From: Eucalyptus grandis | Lineage: Eukaryota > Streptophyta > Magnoliopsida > Myrtales > Myrtaceae | Direction: 5' to 3' | Assembly (NCBI RefSeq): GCF_016545825.1 | Contig: NC_052622.1 | Coordinates: 9,739,001-9,803,000, forward strand | Length of the DNA stretch: 64,000 bases | Part shown: positions 46,831-57,946 of the stretch, in pieces | Numbering within the stretch: the stretch's first letter is position 1 | Layout of the letters: each line of letters starts with the position of its first letter | Notes under the pieces: generated by a model | Told to the model about the DNA's origin: nothing | The model's input: only the letters and a program-made list of their open reading frames with translations | Databases searched by the model: none | Program-made: the position numbers and the translations under genes

Positions 46831-49800
46831 TAATAGGGGCTAGTAAAAACACCTAGAGGGGGGGTGAATATGTGTTAAAGAAGTTATTGCAGAACTTAAC
46901 AACTTAATTCGATTTTTGAGAATGATAGACTGAAGATATAAAAGACTATAAATAGTTATGTAAGACTATGTTTTAAAGTAAAGAGATTAGGGAAAGAGAA
47001 TGAGAACAAGAAGTTTATAGTGGTTCGGCTTAAACCAAGCTTACGTCCACTCTTCCACACTAACGGCCTACTGGTTGGATTCCACTAAGATCAAAAAGAG
47101 ATTTTACAATCTCATGTCCTTGTTTTCACAGTGAGGAAATTCAACCACACTTCCTTAAGGTATCACAAGTGTTTAAACTCTCTCTCTTGAGTACAATTAA
47201 AGCTCAATAATTGAATCAGTAAAGAACTAGGAGCTTCGGACTTTGGAATTTTTCTTTCACACATACTCTCAAATAACTTGAGCGTCTTTCTTATGTACTC
47301 ATCCATGCCAATATAACCGTTGGCACCTTTCAAAGGAGTTCTTCTAATCAACCTGTTGGATAGAATCAATTAGGGAGATCTCGAGTTATTTAAGGAATAT
47401 GATGATAGCCTACCAATTCTGCTCGACCATATAATCAGGATCTAGGTTTCCATAAGTAGAACCTTCCAAGTATACTTCGCCAATCAATAGATTTAATTAT
47501 CCAAATTGATTTCAATAAGAATAATTGATCATAGGATGCTATCTCCAGCCATGAGATCTTTTTCAGCCGTACGAACCAAATCCTTAATATATACTCGCAT
47601 CTGAATAAGATTTCTTCATTAGATAAATCTTTTCTTCATCAGTTTGGAAGCTATCAATGAGGGTAGACTTTAAATCTTAAGTCTGGAGATCTTCAGGCTT
47701 TGACGATAGAGTCTGCAAGTCTTCAGACTAGACTGATGGAAACGTTTTGTCAATTTCAAAACAAATAAGGAAAATTTCTCCAACAATATTTTCTTTCTTT
47801 TCTTTTTGGCCTTTTTCCTTTCCTTTCGTTGGTGGCTAGCCATCGCCCATAGGCGACAATCGGCCATGGCCAGTCTGCTGGCCTCACCAACCACAAGGGA
47901 GGCCCCATCGGGTGAAGGTGAGCCCCAACGAGGGAAGCCATTGCCTAAGCTTGGTCGGGTGAGGGTAGGCCTTGCTTAGGCTAGATTTGGCGAAGCTGGC
48001 CCTTGCACAGGGCAGGGTGGCCTTGCTAGGCATCGATCGGGCGACGACAACACCAGGTGAGGGGAGCCCTTGTTGAGGCTTGCACTCGCCCTCGCCCTTG
48101 CCCTTGCCCTTGCCCAAGCGGGTGTTGGCCTCACCTAGGCTAGGGCGGCCTCGCCCGACGTCACGGTCGCTTGGCCGACGCCTAGTGAGGTTGCCTTAGG
48201 TTGGGCAAGGGCCGACCTCACTAGGTCTGGCTTGGACGAGGCCAACCCTTGTTGGGGCCCGCCTTCTCCTTATCGGGCCTTGCTTGTGGCAGGCAAGGCC
48301 AGCCGACTGGTCATGGCCAATCGTCGCTTGTGGGGGATGGTTGGCCATCGGCAAAAGGAAAAGAAAAAGTCCAACAAGGAAAAGAAAGAACAAAATTGGA
48401 AAAATAATAAAAATTCAAAAAATATGAAAAAATTATTAAAATTTGCCCATGTCTACGCAATTGGTATTACATAGCACTGCAGAAGTCCACGTCAGCATTT
48501 TCTGGTCTAAATTAATCAAATGGATTCAATTGACAAGAAATGAAAATATTTAGTACTAAATTGACAAAATTAGAAGGTTTATGACTGAATTGACAACTGC
48601 AATATGTTTAGGATTTTTTTTGGATAATTTTCCCAATCAAGAAAAGAGTAAAACTTATGATCCCTTAAAAGACATGTTTCGTGCCTTTCTTTTATCACTA
48701 GCTTACAACTATAGCCTACAGGTGATCCTTGTGGTATACGTGTCATATTAGGCTCGAAGATCAACCTAATATCCTTTTATGTACTTTGCAATTTCGGCTG
48801 AGATTTCAATCCATGCCAAAATTGGATTAGGTCATGCCTTTTAATGTAAGGTTGATACCTAAAAATGCCCATTTGCCTTTTGCTCGTCTCGAGCTCAACA
48901 AGCTTCTCACCTGTTAATCGAGTTTTTGTCTTTTATTTTTTTTGTCAGAACCTGTTAGTCAAGTTTACTTACCACGCTTGGTGATAAAAAAAAGAAAAGC
49001 GAAAAAGAAGAAGAAAGAATTTGTGCATGCTAAGTTTAAGTAGATATGATCATAATTCAACAACACGTTGGGCTTGCGCACGTCAATAAGATTCTAAAAG
49101 CCCAACAAGATTCCAAAATACAGTTTTAAGTTACTTTGCGAATGGTAGGCAATTCATTTTTGGTCTCAACGTCGAATACTCCGAAACACCCTTAAATGGT
49201 AAGAACAACATTTAATATTTTTGAATTCGTTGAACAGCTCCGAGCGATGATTCGCAAGCCCGATATCTGACCCGGCCCGCATGTACCGGGCTATTAATCA
49301 GATTTACAATTTTTCCTTTTTAAAGTAGAGAGAGGGAGGGGTTTATTTTTTGGAGGGAAGGCAATCGGGGAGCTGCGGATGGACGGTGGGGATCGGATTG
49401 GACGCCATTGAAACCTTCCCTCCCCCCGCTTCTCCCTTGATCTGTCGCCCGCCATTCTTGCAACCCCCGAATCCTTTCTTCATCTTCGCTTTCTTTCTGC
49501 CCTGTCCACATGTATTAGCATGCGTAAGGTAAGGCTCCACTTGTATTATGCATAGTAGACAAGGCTCGGACATGGAATTTGTCGCATTTGCACCATTCGT
49601 TCCTTGGCCTATATTGAAGAAAGTTCCATGAAATGATGTTTATTATGAGCGAAGATCTGCACAGCCCTTGCCTCAGCTTGTGAGGGTTGGTTGGTGGCCC
49701 TCAGTCAACCATGGCAAGGGTCAAACGACGCTCATTGTGCCTTAATGATGCTCACGTCCTTGCGCGAGTGACACGAGGGTTGTGCGACCTTCAATCTCGC

Positions 49801-50420
49801 TCGACCATAGCCAGCTCTATGTCTGTCTTCCGTGACCATGGCCAGCCCTTTAAGTGTTACTAAACTGATTTGAAATTATTATCAGTAATGGCTCCTCTCT
49901 TAAGCTCTTTTGTTTTATGGTTAAATATAATTTATCATTTAACTGGAATACCATATATACGCAAATTTAGGACAAAACCCACGCTGAAGCTAGTCTAACC
50001 CATCGGGAGTATAGCTTAAAGAATTCATTCTGACGGTCAAACAAGATTTGCTCAAAAAGCGTCTTAAAAACAATCCAGAAGCAGAAATATCAGAATTGGA
50101 GAGAACCGTAGAACCACTTTCTCTTGCGACTTTACTTCTATACAGAGATGGTGACGATCAACAGGTCATATCCTGTTGAAAACAAATCTGATCAGTTCGT
50201 TTGCACAACAAGAAACAAGACTACACCCAAACATCTCAAGGACCTCTGATGGCAAATCCGACAAAGCTGCAGTTTGAAGAGTATTTAAAATTTCTACCGG
50301 GTATAGTTTGCAGAAGTAACATCCAACAAAGAGTTAAAGCGTACGTTTTGCAGAGTGTTTTCATCTCCACTGCCGGCAAAGTTCTGGCGGAGACTGCCCG
50401 CAAATTGCAGCGTGCAATCT

Positions 50421-51805
50421 TTAGTCAATCTCGGCTATGAAAATGCGACTGGGAGTGGGACTATTCACAGCAGCTTGGGGATCACATAAATAAAGAAGAT
50501 CCACAAGTCTTTCGGCCGGTACTTTAACCACATCATGGCGAAACCCAATGTCAGAGACCAAACGATTGATGCAATACTTGCTATAACTCACAGCTGCCAG
50601 ACCACCAACTGCCAGACCACTAACTGCCAGACCACTAACACGGGTCGTCAACAATGTTAGTGGAGACGACCCGACAGCACTTGTAGCAGCCTGAAAAGCT
50701 GCTGCTTGCCCACTTCGGCCTCCGCTACTTGCTGTCACCACAAGCAGACCTGTTTTACAGTAGATAGCAAAGTCCTCACAGTTGTTCTTGGAAAGATTGT
50801 AGCCTCCAAAGCCATTCTGGAGGAGGTAAGAGGCACGGTGAAGCACATCTTCAGGGGGGTCGGATTTCGCAAGGGTGCAAGTCCCTCCTCGAGCGCTGGC
50901 AAGATGGAAAACGGGGGACACGTCGTACTTAAAGAGGTAGAGGTTTCCACCTGAAAGGAAGCAGTCGATGCACGAAGAGATGACACCATCAAGCCTCGAC
51001 TGATCTCCGCATATCTCGCATTCTGTGCCGATGGGAGGAGGGGGACATGAGCTCGAAATGATGCGGTCTAACACAGTACCCCCGCCGATTTCATGTCCTG
51101 CCCCTCGAGTGAAGTGAATAACCTTCTCTTCACCATAATATATTCCTGTTCGCGAACTCAAAAGCGACAATCTTTTCAGTATGCGAAAGCAGCTAAGTCC
51201 ATAGAAGGTACGTGCTTGTAAATAACATAATCCCGACGATCAAGGGATGGAAATAATTCGACCTCCTTCAGTTGACAGGAGTAACTAACAATTCAGAAAT
51301 AGCAAAGGGACCACAAGCTAAGCAAGGGGGGACAAAGGGGTGGCAGACTTCCAAAAGGGTCAGGGGGATTCGATCTCTCTGCCACGTTGAATACGACGAC
51401 TCATCATAAAACATCTCCTTTTATACAAAAATCAGCAACGTTGCCACAATCTATATTAGCAGAAGTGGTAAAAACAGGATAGAAAATCCACCAAGAGAAG
51501 GAAAACGACCTCTCTCACAGACGCACGAGGGCAAAGCTCCTATATATGAAACTAGGAAAGGACATTATCAATCATGTGAACAATGGAGCAATTTTATAGT
51601 GAAAAAAAAAAGAAAAAAGCAGAGGAGTTGAGGCGAAATCACCACCACCACCATCATCATCGTCGTCGCGAAAAAGATTGCATTGGGAAAAGCAAGAAAA
51701 AAGGGAACGTGCCGTGGTGGCGTAGAGGTAAAAATGACGCCAAGAGTAGATGTGATCCCCAAGCTTGAGTTGGTCCCTCTTGATCTTGTTGGACAGCACT
51801 CCCAT
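50421..51805 (-). pseudogene. LRAT/NC-domain gene copy 3, frameshifted in exon 1
   Basis: Exon 2 (51145-50421) is open and retains VIHF, the Cys-rich CEICGDQ part and NCEDFAIYCKTG. Exon 1 (51805-51713) lost one base just before the SHHG motif, so it has 93 bases instead of 94 and cannot join exon 2 in frame with the same splice sites. It also reads KLGDH where copies 1 and 2 have KPGDH. Small in-frame additions lie in the hydrophobic region. If an unusual splice restores the frame it might still be made, but a pseudogene is the simpler reading. Confidence 0.82.
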
Positions 51806-51969
51806 ATCTGCCTCTTCCGCTTCTTCTTCCTCTTCCTCTGCTTCTTCTCATTCTTTCTTCACCCTGGCTTTTGATTACATTGATTGAGATATGAACGTTT
51901 GGGTGGGAGATGCAATCATCACTCAGATTGCTTCGCCTCTACGCTATCTCCCTCCCACTCTTGGGAGAA

Positions 51970-54729
51970 CTTTTGAAGAAAAAGGAGGAGATAAAAGAAA
52001 AAGAAAGAAGGACGGTTCGACAGAGAAAAAAAGGAAAAAGAAGAGAGGGAGATAAAAGAAAAAGGAGTCAAAAGGAGAAAGAAGAAAGCGGGAGAAGGGG
52101 AAAATTCGCGCCCTAATGATCCGGGCAATTTGCCAAGTTGACTCAACACTGTATCCCGATGCTTAGTAAGTGCTTGTGCTCTCATTCGTTCAACCGGAAT
52201 AGTTTTGGATTTAGGACTTGAAGTTCGAAATTATTGAAGATTTGTGCAACGAAGTCTAATTTTTAAGTCATTGAATTGCGTATTCATATAGAAATGATAG
52301 TTTAGGGTGTTGTGAAACTGTAAGATTTTACGAGGATCTCGATTTGAACTTACGATTTACCCAAAATGAAATTTCAAAATTTGTCGCACGTGCTGTCAAG
52401 TTCCAAACAGTAATATTCGGGGCTGAATTTCAGCCATTTCTGGCGAGTTTTAGGGTAACCAAGTTGGGATTTTTGTAGTATGTTGAAAGCGCTTTTTATT
52501 GACTACAAATATGTTTGGAACGGAATTCGGTGGAGAAAGTTATGGGGTGATGAAGTTTCGCACTCAACCTCTGCATTGCGAATGGCTTAAATAATTGCTT
52601 TGAGTATGTGATTGGTAGTATAGCCGTTTCATAGTTGAGGTAATGCGTTACTCAATTTTAATGTTGTTTGTTGCTTATCTGATAGGATTGTGAATTCGAC
52701 GATTTGAGTAACATTTGTTATTTGGTCATAGGCGTTCCGAGGTGAGTGGTGCTATCTCTTCTAAGAATTTTTAAACCCATGTTTTCAAAATGATAAAGGG
52801 GATCTATGCTTAAAATTAGGGAAGACCAGGTTAGTTGTAGTAGGTATGTTATCCCATAACAGGCGAACCTCTGTTCAAGCCTTTCAGGGACTGTCTTTTA
52901 GCTGTGAACTATTTGGAAATTTGGATTAGAGATGCTTAAAGATGCTAGGAAAGTAACATCTCTAACTTAGCCGAGTTGCGTTTTTCAGAGGATTGTACTA
53001 AGCTGGAGAAGAAGAAGTGTTTAGAGAGACACTAGGAGAATTTGCATAAGTACACACTTTACTTCAATGACTTTGCCCAAAACATTACGTCATCTTTATC
53101 TTTTATAGGCATTAAGATGTCACAAAAAACAAAGACCAAACTCACGGGTCTTAAAACACACAGAGGCTTTGGGATTCGTGGTCAAGAATTATTATAGGTG
53201 ATATGAACTAGGGGTGTGCAAAAGAACCAGGACCCGCCCGGAACCGGTGTTTCTTAAGGGAACCGATCCGGTTCTCAGTTCCAATTTAAGGGAACCAGTG
53301 GGCATCGGTCCGGTTCCTGGTTCCATGGGCGGATCCGCCCACCCAGACCGGACCGTTATATTATAATAATATATTAATTTTTTATACTAATAAAAAATCG
53401 AAATTAGCAAATTTAAAATTTAGAGCTTCAATCACCATCTTGTCTCAATTCACTACTCTCCTAGTCCATCTCATCTCTCTTAGTTCAAAATCTCCCCCGG
53501 CTCCTCTTCCTCTCCGATTCACCTCCGGATTCATCTCCCTTCAAGTCCTAGTTCGAACTAGGTGAAACAGTGAGTCGATTCTCTTTTCCCCTCTTGAACC
53601 TAACTCTCTATCCACGTTGTCGCCACCTCCGCATTCACTGTCACTATCGTCCTCCTCATTGTTGGGCTCGTCCCGCTTCTAGCTCCCCTCTTCCTCCTCC
53701 GCCTCCTTAGGCTTCTCTCTATTGTCCTCAGCTTTAGGAACAGGGGTGAACTCCGGGTCTAAGAACGGCTTGTTGTCTCCATTATCCTCCTCATTGTCAG
53801 TCTTGAGGGTGGAGTGGGAGACAGTGGAGGTGGTGGCGAAGATGGTGGTGGTGGCAGGGAAGGAAGTGGTGTGAGGGTCGCAACCACCGCCGCTGCGGTG
53901 CTAGTACTTGAGGAGAATAAAGCTACCATGGTTGGGAGAGCTAGAATAAATAGATGTGGGGAGGGCGAAAAGGGGAAGGCGTGGGGGTTGGACCGGTTTT
54001 ATGGATTCACCTGAGAACCGGACTGGACCGGCGGTTCGGTTCTTAGGAGGATCCATGCAATGAGCGGCCGGTTCTTGGTTCCAATTTTTTGGAATCGGTT
54101 CTTAGAGGGCGATTCCCGGTTCTAGGTCAGGAATCGTCCACCCGAACCATGCACACTCCTAATATGAGCGATGACTATGAATAGTGATTTCTCTAACATA
54201 TTGCTACAGTATTTTTTATAATGACCCGTGCTACAATAAGTTTCACTACAAGTCGTATTTGCCATCTCGAGAGTTATAGTGATAATTTGAATCATCGAAG
54301 CTATGTCATGCAACCTGTTTTTTCTCGTAGCGTTGTTCCATTCCAATGTCATCAGGAGGACCGTTGGTATTATGAGAGGATTCCCTTTGAGAGATCAAGG
54401 CATCCCACATACTTTGATTGCTTGAGGCATGTTCTTCTTCATGAATTTTGGAGGATCCTATAGTGTTGCCGAGCACGACTGGCTAGGGCCAGTTTACTGT
54501 TTGGGCATAATGAGAGACTGTGCTGGAGTCCATTCCAAGAGATAGAGGACCTTCCCATCAGGCATAGGATGCTTGAGTATATGATTCCTGAGAGGACTGT
54601 GCGGGATTGTCCATATTTGCCATTTCTTGCTCTTATGATGGAGGTGTCCTTACTTGATTTTGTATTTGCTTGAATTCCTCAAGTGCTTGTTTGATAGCAT
54701 GTTTGTTGCATAAAATATGAATCGGGCAC
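51970..54729 (+). mobile_element. Gypsy LTR of unit 4, truncated
   Basis: Homologous to 19240-21010 of unit 1. It contains the conserved block, split by the hAT at 53209-54161. The rest of the LTR, primer site and scraps are missing after 54729 because another LTR-type sequence starts there. Confidence 0.7.
53209..54161. mobile_element. Non-autonomous hAT element
   Basis: The 953-bp element begins TAGGGGTGTGCA and ends TGCACACTCCTA (12-bp inverted ends, one mismatch). It is flanked by an 8-bp duplication, ATATGAAC / ATATGAGC (53201-53208 and 54162-54169). Units 1 and 2 have the empty site. Subterminal GGTTC and ACCGG words match the hAT in unit 2. The middle (53460-53990) looks like a CT-rich leader followed by Gly/Gly-Gly-rich coding-like sequence; no domain is recognised. 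Confidence 0.9.
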
Positions 54730-55737
54730 TGTCACGCCTCGAACCCCGGGCACGCGCACATCCCTCGACGGTCGATTCAAACTACGACGTTCCTAGGACG
54801 CGTTGCCGACCTCTTTCGTTTTATGCACACGCAGAAGCGAAATTAGACATATACCCTGACAATCGACAAACATCGGGATAGTAGAAAGACATGCCAACAC
54901 TTTTTTTTTTCACAAAACCCACTTTATATACAAACCAGGTCAACCCTGCAGATTGTATACAAAAGGTTTGTCTCCAAAAAGACACTATTAGACAACCTAC
55001 ACTTCGGACCCTTTAGCCTTGGGTTCCAGATTCTCCATCCTAGGGACTTGAAAAAGGGGTAACCACGACGAGATGAGATAAACATCTCAGCAAGTCAACA
55101 CCCTAAACTCCTATTAGGACGAGAATTCACTCAGAGGTGGCTTAAACAGGCGTCACACACAAATTTATCTCGCCTCAGCACGTCCTTGCACGTTAGTTCA
55201 ACACATATGCATTTATACACGCAGCAAGCGTAATCAATAACTAGAACACCTCATTTTGTCTTGCAAACAATCACATGGGTCTCGATTATAAGGTAAAATC
55301 GTTGTGACATGTTCCATACCGTGCCACACAATTTTGCCCCATAATAAGGTGCAACTATCTCAATCACTCAGGTGTGTTCCAATTATTACGGCCCATCGAC
55401 CACGACCAACTCCCTAGTTGGCGATCATCCGGACCCTCGTCGGGCATCTGATAAAAATTGAGCATCATCCCGCCCCATCAGGCACGGCAACGTCTAGAAC
55501 CCTCGCCTAGACAACATTCCATAAACATTGGTCTAGCCTCCACTATGACCGGTTTCCGAACCCCCGTCGAGCATCGTCCCCAGATTCCCGCTGGGTGACG
55601 GGTTCCAATCGTGACCACACGCACATCCATACCCAGCCAAGAACATTGTGCTTTGTACTCAAATGCTTCCATTTAAATAATGGATTTGACCAATTTTCTT
55701 CGTATTAAAAATACCCGGTAAAATAATTGTGCGTGGT
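54730..55737 (-). mobile_element. Fragment of a reversed gypsy-type LTR
   Basis: It starts TGTCACGCCTCGAACCCC, the mirror image of LTR ends such as GGGGTGTGACA, and includes CATCCCTCGACGGTCG like the solo LTR at 36185. It breaks off at 55738, where a Tat/Ogre-like element is inserted; the remainder is presumably beyond the window. No protein domain. Confidence 0.7.
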
Positions 55738-57925
55738 TGTTGACACCTAAATTTTCCTATTTTTTGTTTAGTATTTAATTGTCTACAGATTATGAATTAG
55801 CCACTAAAAAAAAAAAAAAAAAAAAAAACAAACCAAATCAAACAAAAAAAAAGAAAACAAAAAGAAAAGGCAAAAACAACAAAAAAAAAAGAAAAAAGAA
55901 AAAACATGGAAGGGGCTGAGCCCGTTTTCCCTCTTGGCCCGGCCCACGTTAGCCTCTGTCCTCCTCCACCTTGTTTCGCACGCGAAACCCGCAAAAGGGG
56001 GCAGACTGCAAGAACCAAAAAAGAAAACACGAGAAGGAGAGCTCAACGGGGAGGAGGAGAGTGAACAGGAGCTCGAGAGAGACGAAGGAAAAAGCAAAAA
56101 AAAGAGAAAGAGAAAACCGGAAGGAAGGGCGGCGACGGCGGCATCGCCGCCGCCGCTGCCGGCCGACCGAGGCCTGACACCCGCGTCACCGCCGCCCTCC
56201 ATCTCCCATCCGAGCCGCTGTCCTCCTCGCCGCCCCAACCCGACGCCGCTCGACCAACCGAGACCGCCACTGTCTTCCCCGAAACCCAGATCTGGAGAAG
56301 TCGAGGGAGCAGTTCGCCGCCAAAGCCACCTGCAAGTCTGCCCTTTCTCCTCGACGCCGAGCCGCCGTTCTCTGCACCTCGAGCGACGCCCACACCTTCG
56401 CGCCGTTGCTGCCGAAGCGCCGGACGTCCGCTAGCACCGTCAGTAACAACTCGAGCCACCGCCGCGCCTCCGCCCGCGACGACCTGCCGCGCTCTGCTCG
56501 CGAACCGACAGCACCCGCCGCCGCTGCTCCCGACGCCGAACCAGCCGGAGACGAACCAGATCTGGGAGTTGATTGAACTCCGCTGCACCACCAGGCCGAC
56601 CGCTGCCGCCGTCCCGCTCTAGTCGCCGTCCGAACCCCCTCGCTGCAGCCGGTGCCGTCGCTCACCCATCGCCGCCCTCAAACCGACGCCGTTCGAGCTG
56701 CCTCGCCGGCCACCGCTAAGCGAGCCCCACACCGGCCCTCGCCACGCGCTGCCACTCCTGGCCGCGTCTCCGCCAGTCACCGCCATGCCGACGCCGCTGC
56801 CCGTCGTACCGCCACTGTTGCCGTCCGAGTCACCTTCGCCGCCGCCGCCAACGCCACCTAGAAACCCTAGGGTTTCGGCCAAAAGGAGCGGGTCGGACAC
56901 GGGTCGCGAACCGGGTAGGGTTTTTGAGCTATTTGGGCTGGTTTTGGGTTTGGGCTGTTTTTCTTGTGGGCTTATAGACTTGTGGGCTTAGGAATTTAGG
57001 AAATGTGGGCTTCTTTTTTTTTAAAAAATAAAAGAGATTGGACCGAGTGGGCCCGCTAGTTGGGCCCAATCCGAACCGAAGAAAGGCCCGACCAAGGTTG
57101 GTCGGGCCGGTTCGGCCGGCCCCTCCATTTGGACCAAATCCGGGTCCGGTCTCCGACCGGACCCGATCCGCGTTGACCGGGTCGGGTCGAACCGAACCCG
57201 ACCCGGTCCACCTTTTTAAATCAAAAATTAATTTTAAAAATTTTAAAAATTTAAAAATTAAAAATTTAAAAATTAAAAAAAAATTAAAAAAAAATTAAAA
57301 AGTTTTTAAAAAATTAAAAAAAAAAATTAAAAAAAAAATTAAATTAAATTAAAAATTTCGAAAATCCAAAAATGATGGGATTTGATTAGGATTTGCCATG
57401 TATTGCCATTTTAGCGTAATTAGACTTTTATGTGCTCGTATATTAATTATGTTGCATGTTTAATTTGCATATCTAATTATGTTTGATGGCATGTGCTTAA
57501 TTTTATGGCAATTAGGATCTTGGTAGTTATGGTTATTACTTTAATAATTGCGCACCCGCATGATCACCTCACATGTTAGTAGATAGGTATAAAATCAATC
57601 CAAATTGCCTGCCAAAAATCATTTTGTTAAAATGAACAAGATTAGGTACCGAAAGGGCACTAATTGGTTAATTAGTGTAATCAAGTCCCCGAACCTAAAT
57701 TCTCAAGGTTGCGTAGGAAGTGAGGCACGCTCCCATGTCTCACTTGGTTTCTAGCCGACCCCAATAGGCTAGTGGCGACTCCTTTTGTTTAAAATCTTTT
57801 AAGAATATCCCAACGTCACGCGGGGTATGGGCTTGGGAGAGCTCGCGCCTGATGATGGGCCTTAGGCCCGTCCTTTGGGCAATACCCCTAAACCTGTTCC
57901 CTCCCCCCGAGGGTAGGTCGCGACA
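55738..57925 (+). mobile_element. 5' LTR of the Tat/Ogre-like element
   Basis: Begins TGTTGACACCTAAATTTT and ends GGTCGCGACA. It has poly-A runs (55805-55900), a very GC-rich middle (55920-56890) that opens Pro/Arg/Ala-rich frames on both strands, then A/T homopolymer blocks (57230-57350). The GC-rich part is probably the transcribed leader; its frames overlap on both strands and show no domain. Confidence 0.75.
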
Positions 57926-57928
57926 GCT

Positions 57929-57946
57929 TGGCGACTCCGCTTGGGA
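57929..57946 (+). other. Primer-binding site, tRNA-Arg type
   Basis: TGGCGACTCCGCTTGGGA starts three bases after the LTR end. Ogre/Tat elements use a tRNA-Arg-type site (TGGCGACTC...). This is the main support for the clade assignment. Confidence 0.75.

Larger units (their letters stand above)
35453..47785 (-). mobile_element. Ty1/copia retrotransposon, Sirevirus-like, minus strand
   Basis: The target duplication ATATT flanks it at 35448-35452 and 47786-47790. The 5' LTR (minus strand) is 46831-47785. The 3' LTR is 35453-36184 plus 39451-39672, since a solo LTR splits it. Each is about 955 bp, with ends TGTTGG...TCA. Gene order gag, protease, integrase, RT, RNase H is copia-type, and an extra reading frame follows pol, as in Sireviruses. 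All genes carry stops or frameshifts, so it is not autonomous. Without the nested LTR it would be about 9.1 kb. Confidence 0.92.
35395..48634. mobile_element. MULE copy 2, split by the copia element
   Basis: The short left piece 35395-35452 (ATAAATTTTAATTATAATT...) corresponds to 10327-10380 of copy 1. The right piece 47791-48634 covers the GC-rich core and right inverted end. The left inverted end is missing; truncated unit 3 sequence abuts instead. The 12.3-kb copia element lies between the pieces with the duplication ATATT. Beyond 48634 the flank matches that of copy 1, so MULE and flank were duplicated together. Confidence 0.75.
48647..54729. repeat. Segmental duplication, unit 4
   Basis: Matches unit 1 from 11218 on, without the head insertion: head to 49578, spacer to 50420, LRAT copy 3, then the gypsy LTR. 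It ends where a reversed LTR begins at 54730 and is interrupted by a hAT at 53209. The AAATGGGTCTGTTCAAGC part of unit 1 (near 11764) is missing here, a small deletion. Confidence 0.85.

Noticed and set aside
55934..56665. Pro/Arg/Ala-rich frames as genes
   Set aside because: They overlap on opposite strands inside an LTR and carry no domain.
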